Below are positions 7,576 through 9,680 of a stretch of DNA of 9,680 nt, in pieces. The stretch lies in assembly GCA_003135995.1 (NCBI GenBank), contig PNBM01000126.1, forward strand, positions 20,187 through 29,866. Reading direction: 5' to 3'. The notes under the pieces were generated by a model that was given only the letters and a program-made list of their open reading frames with translations, was not told the DNA's origin and searched no databases. Both the position numbers and the translations under genes were made by a program. Within the stretch, counting starts at the first letter, position 1, and every line of letters starts with the position of its first letter. This DNA comes from Ignavibacteriota bacterium (GTDB lineage Bacteria > Bacteroidota > Ignavibacteria > Tepidaquicellales > Tepidaquicellaceae).

Positions 7576-7577
7576 AT

Positions 7578-7970
7578 ATGTTGTACGAAGAAATAACAGA
7601 AAAAATAATAAAAGCGTTTTACATCGTTTACAATAAATTAGGATATGGTTTCCTTGAAAAAGTTTATGAAAATTCTATGTTAATTGAGTTGAGGAAATAC
7701 AATTTAAATGTCGATAGTCAAAAAAATATAAAAGTTTATTATGATAATGAATTAGTAGGTGATTATTTTGCTGATTTATTAGTTGAAGATAAAATTATTG
7801 TTGAACTTAAAACTTCAATTTCTCTTTCACAGGAAAACGAATTTCAACTTATCAATTATTTAAAATCAACTGATAAAGAAGTTGGCTTGTTACTAAATTT
7901 CGGTAAAAAACCCGAATTTAAAAGAAAAATTTTTACAAATGACCAAAAATTAATCCGTGAAGATTTATAA
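7578..7970 (+). CDS. GxxExxY-family protein (PD-(D/E)XK-like)
   Basis: The 130-residue product carries the family hallmark G24-x-x-E27-x-x-Y30 in GYGFLEKVYENSM. It also has a PD-(D/E)XK-like core, Asp66 in YFADLLVEDK followed by Glu76-Leu77-Lys78 in IVELKTS. Length is normal for this family, and the frame and motifs are intact. The biological role is not established as far as I know; nuclease activity is only suggested by the fold. There is no signal peptide or membrane segment, so it is probably cytoplasmic. It has no obvious role in polysaccharide synthesis and splits wbpD from wbpE. It is bounded by 22-nt inverted repeats, with 83-bp tandem units on the left, so it looks like a separate inserted module. 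The start is the ATG at 7578. The stop TAA directly abuts the right inverted repeat. Confidence 0.88.
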   Translation: MLYEEITEKIIKAFYIVYNKLGYGFLEKVYENSMLIELRKYNLNVDSQKNIKVYYDNELVGDYFADLLVEDKIIVELKTSISLSQENEFQLINYLKSTDKEVGLLLNFGKKPEFKRKIFTNDQKLIREDL

Positions 7971-7992
7971 TATCTGTGTTATCCGTGTTCTA
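7971..7992 (-). repeat. right inverted repeat flanking the GxxExxY gene
   Basis: Read on the minus strand, it contains AACACGGATAACACAGAT and differs from the left copy (7530-7551) at one position. It begins on the base after the TAA stop of the GxxExxY gene. It also resembles the opening of the 83-bp units, in reverse orientation. Confidence 0.9.
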
Positions 7993-8003
7993 TTATTATT
8001 AAA

Positions 8004-8031
8004 CATTCAAAATTCAAAATTTAAAATTACA
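8004..8031. repeat. short interspersed AT-rich repeat (ATTCAAAATTCAAAATTTAAAATT type)
   Basis: Three adjoining near-copies of TTCAAAA lie just before the aminotransferase gene. CATTCAAAATTC (8004-8015) is the exact reverse complement of 2906-2917 in the leader before wbpA, and a related copy lies near 2968-2979. The motif occurs only in spacers in this window. It may be a genome-wide spacer repeat or simple low-complexity sequence. Confidence 0.5.
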
Positions 8032-8036
8032 ATAAA

Positions 8037-9206
8037 ATGAAAGTACCTTTACTTGATTTAAAAGCTCAGTATCAAACGATTAAGAAAGAATTGGATGAAG
8101 CATTAATAAAAACTGCTGAATCTCAGTATTTTATTCTCGGACCTGAAGTAGAGAAATTGGAAAAAGCTATGTGCGAATATCTCGGCTGTAAATATGCAAT
8201 CGGTGTCTCTTCAGGAACAGATGCTTTATTGGTTGCTTTGATGGCAATCGATATTAAACCAGGTGATGAAATAATTGTTCCTACTTACTCATTTTTTGCT
8301 ACCGCAGGTGTTGTATCAAGATTAAATGCTGTCCCCGTTTTCGCTGATATAGACCCCGTTACATACAATATCAATCCCACGGATATAGAAAAGAAAATTA
8401 CGGATAAAACAAAAGCAATAATTCCTGTTCATCTTTATGGACAATCTGCGGAAATGGATGAAATAAATGCTATAGCGCAAAAGTACCATCTGAAGGTAAT
8501 TGAGGATGGTGCGCAGGCTATCGGTGTTCAATATAAAAACGGGATTAACGTAGGAAATCTTGGTGATATCGGATGTTTTTCTTTTTTCCCGAGCAAAAAT
8601 CTCGGTTGTTTTGGAGATGGTGGTCTTGTTACAACCAATAATGATGAACTCGGAGCTAAACTACGAATACTCAGGGTTCATGGCGGTAAACCAAAATATT
8701 ATCACAAGATTATCGGAGGAAATTTCAGGCTCGATGCTATTCAGGCTGCGATATTAAATGTGAAATTGCCTTACCTCGATTCCTGGTCGGAAAAAAGAAG
8801 AGTAAATGCAAACCATTATTTAAAATTATTCATTAGTTCGGGTTTAGCAACGGAGCCGGGAAAAATTGAATTTTCGGAAAAAGATAAAGTGTTATTGCCA
8901 AAAGCAGTTTACAGTGATTCAAAATTAAAAAATTATCACATTTATAACCAATTCGTAATAAGAGTTCAGAAAAGAGACGAGTTCAGGAAATACTTATCCG
9001 ACAATGGTATCAGTACCGAAATTTATTATCCCGTGCCTTTCCATAAACAGGAATGTTTTGCAAAACTTGCACTGAATTATTCTGAATCTGCATTTATAAA
9101 TTCAGAAAATGCAGCTAATCAATCTATAGCTTTACCAATTTATCCTGAGTTAGCGGTTGAACAAATTGAGTATGTTCATAGTAAAATTTCCGAATTCCAT
9201 AGCTAA
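8037..9206 (+). CDS. wbpE: UDP-2-acetamido-2-deoxy-3-oxo-glucuronate aminotransferase, DegT/DnrJ/EryC1 family (WbpE type)
   Basis: This PLP-dependent fold type I sugar aminotransferase has 389 residues. The N-terminal VPLLDLKAQY is typical of the family, and SSGTDALLVAL binds the cofactor phosphate. EDGAQAIG contains the aspartate that contacts the PLP ring nitrogen. Lys187 in FFPSKNLGCFGDGG should form the Schiff base. The C-terminal half contains GGNFRLDAIQAAIL and YYPVPFHKQECF, both family-typical. It is predicted to transfer an amino group, probably from glutamate, to C3 of the keto sugar made by WbpB; WbpD then acetylates it. Extra residues around 280-300 (EFSEKDKVLLPKAVYSDSK) make it a little longer than some homologues. 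The ATG start at 8037 follows an A-rich leader. The next gene begins 9 nt after the stop, indicating an operon. Confidence 0.93.
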   Translation: MKVPLLDLKAQYQTIKKELDEALIKTAESQYFILGPEVEKLEKAMCEYLGCKYAIGVSSGTDALLVALMAIDIKPGDEIIVPTYSFFATAGVVSRLNAVPVFADIDPVTYNINPTDIEKKITDKTKAIIPVHLYGQSAEMDEINAIAQKYHLKVIEDGAQAIGVQYKNGINVGNLGDIGCFSFFPSKNLGCFGDGGLVTTNNDELGAKLRILRVHGGKPKYYHKIIGGNFRLDAIQAAILNVKLPYLDSWSEKRRVNANHYLKLFISSGLATEPGKIEFSEKDKVLLPKAVYSDSKLKNYHIYNQFVIRVQKRDEFRKYLSDNGISTEIYYPVPFHKQECFAKLALNYSESAFINSENAANQSIALPIYPELAVEQIEYVHSKISEFHS

Positions 9207-9215
9207 TATTTATAG

Positions 9216-9680
9216 ATGCAGTTTATTATAAAACCGGGTAAGACCCCGAGTCTCAGCATAAAAGAAATATTTCATTTCCGTGAATTATTTTATTTCTTTG
9301 TTTGGAGGGATGTCAAAGTCAGGTATAAGCAAACATTACTTGGAACTGCGTGGGCGGTTTTTCGTCCAGTTATATCGACAATTATTTTTACATTTATTTT
9401 TAATAGACTGGCAGGATTTGATTCTTCCGGGATTCCATACACGCTTTTTGTTTTATCAGGGGTGATTATCTGGAATTTTATTTCTGAAGGTATTAGCTCA
9501 TCTACTCAGAGCCTTATTACAAATTCAAGTTTAGTTTCAAAGATATATTTTCCAAGGATAATATTACCTATATCATCAGTATTAAAAGGCTTTGTGGATT
9601 TGGGAGTCGCAATTGTTATATTTATAATTTTATCTATATACTATCAATTTATTCCTAAAATTACGCTATTATTATTTCCT
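9216..9680 (+). CDS. wzm: ABC-2 type polysaccharide export permease (Wzm-like), 3' end missing
   Basis: From the ATG at 9216 the frame stays open to the window edge, giving 155 residues. The N-terminal cytoplasmic part ends in FFVWRDVKVRYKQTLLGTAW, which matches the hallmark of O-antigen and capsule ABC permeases. Hydrophobic helices follow at about 45-62, 74-90 and 125-145, with VSKIYFPRIILPIS between them, also characteristic. In this family the permease pairs with an ATPase (Wzt) to export lipid-linked polysaccharide across the inner membrane; that gene is expected just downstream. It starts 9 nt after the aminotransferase stop, so it is probably co-transcribed. Symbol by analogy. Confidence 0.93.
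   Translation, partial: MQFIIKPGKTPSLSIKEIFHFRELFYFFVWRDVKVRYKQTLLGTAWAVFRPVISTIIFTFIFNRLAGFDSSGIPYTLFVLSGVIIWNFISEGISSSTQSLITNSSLVSKIYFPRIILPISSVLKGFVDLGVAIVIFIILSIYYQFIPKITLLLFP

Larger units (their letters stand above)
7364..7992. mobile_element. putative GxxExxY repeat-bounded cassette
   Basis: The roughly 630-bp segment comprises the 83-bp tandem units, the GxxExxY gene and a terminal inverted repeat. It sits between two genes of one biosynthetic pathway and contains nothing related to that pathway. No transposase or integrase is present. I see no clear target-site duplication, so mobility would have to be passive or driven by the encoded protein. That this is an inserted unit is inference from layout. 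Confidence 0.4.

Noticed and set aside
8322..8757. Short frames on both strands inside the aminotransferase gene
   Set aside because: They are out-of-frame shadows of a well-supported PLP aminotransferase, without motifs of their own.
9280..9465. Plus-strand frame of 61 codons near the right end
   Set aside because: It is out of frame with the ABC-2 permease starting at 9216, whose translation carries clear family motifs over the same bases.

Overview
The window is a stretch of a cell-surface polysaccharide (O-antigen or capsule type) biosynthesis locus. All ten genes are on the + strand, and the first and last are cut by the window edges. The DNA is strongly AT-rich. The genes mostly lack a recognisable Shine-Dalgarno sequence and are preceded by A/T-rich leaders, and two genes need TTG starts. 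These traits, together with a NusG-paralogue of the UpxY/RfaH type, point to the Bacteroidota/Ignavibacteriota (FCB) group. This is an inference; there is no rRNA or other marker gene to fix the taxon.

Layout: (1) 2-1801, the 3' part of a Wzc-like chain-length regulator fused to a tyrosine autokinase. (2) 1812-2093, a small zinc-ribbon protein with a C-terminal membrane helix. (3) 2116-2643, a NusG-like antiterminator. (4) 2644-3032, a long untranslated region with a GC hairpin and short interspersed repeats. (5) 3033-4337, a WbpA-type UDP-GlcNAc 6-dehydrogenase. (6) 4338-4619, a spacer carrying an exact 53-bp tandem duplication. (7) 4620-5705, Gmd. (8) 5790-6770, a WbpB-type oxidoreductase. 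(9) 6788-7366, a WbpD-type N-acetyltransferase. (10) 7364-7992, a repeat-bounded cassette holding a GxxExxY-family gene. (11) 8037-9206, a WbpE-type PLP aminotransferase. (12) 9216-9680, the 5' part of an ABC-2 (Wzm-like) polysaccharide export permease.

Together WbpA, WbpB, WbpE and WbpD make a complete predicted route from UDP-GlcNAc to UDP-2,3-diacetamido-glucuronic acid. WbpA oxidises C6, WbpB oxidises C3, WbpE transaminates C3, and WbpD acetylates the new amine. Gmd supplies GDP-4-keto-6-deoxymannose for a deoxyhexose such as fucose, rhamnose or perosamine; the later enzymes are not visible. The Wzc-like kinase and the ABC permease are assembly and export components. The NusG paralogue probably lets RNA polymerase read through the long operon that begins after the 389-nt leader.

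The most unusual structure is the GxxExxY cassette between wbpD and wbpE. A small PD-(D/E)XK-like gene is bounded by 22-nt inverted repeats (21/22 matching), and its left side is a run of 83-bp tandem units built from GGATAACAC-like motifs. The left unit series begins on the stop codon of wbpD, and the right inverted repeat begins immediately after the stop codon of the GxxExxY gene. This looks like a discrete insertion module, and it is the best candidate here for an undescribed system.
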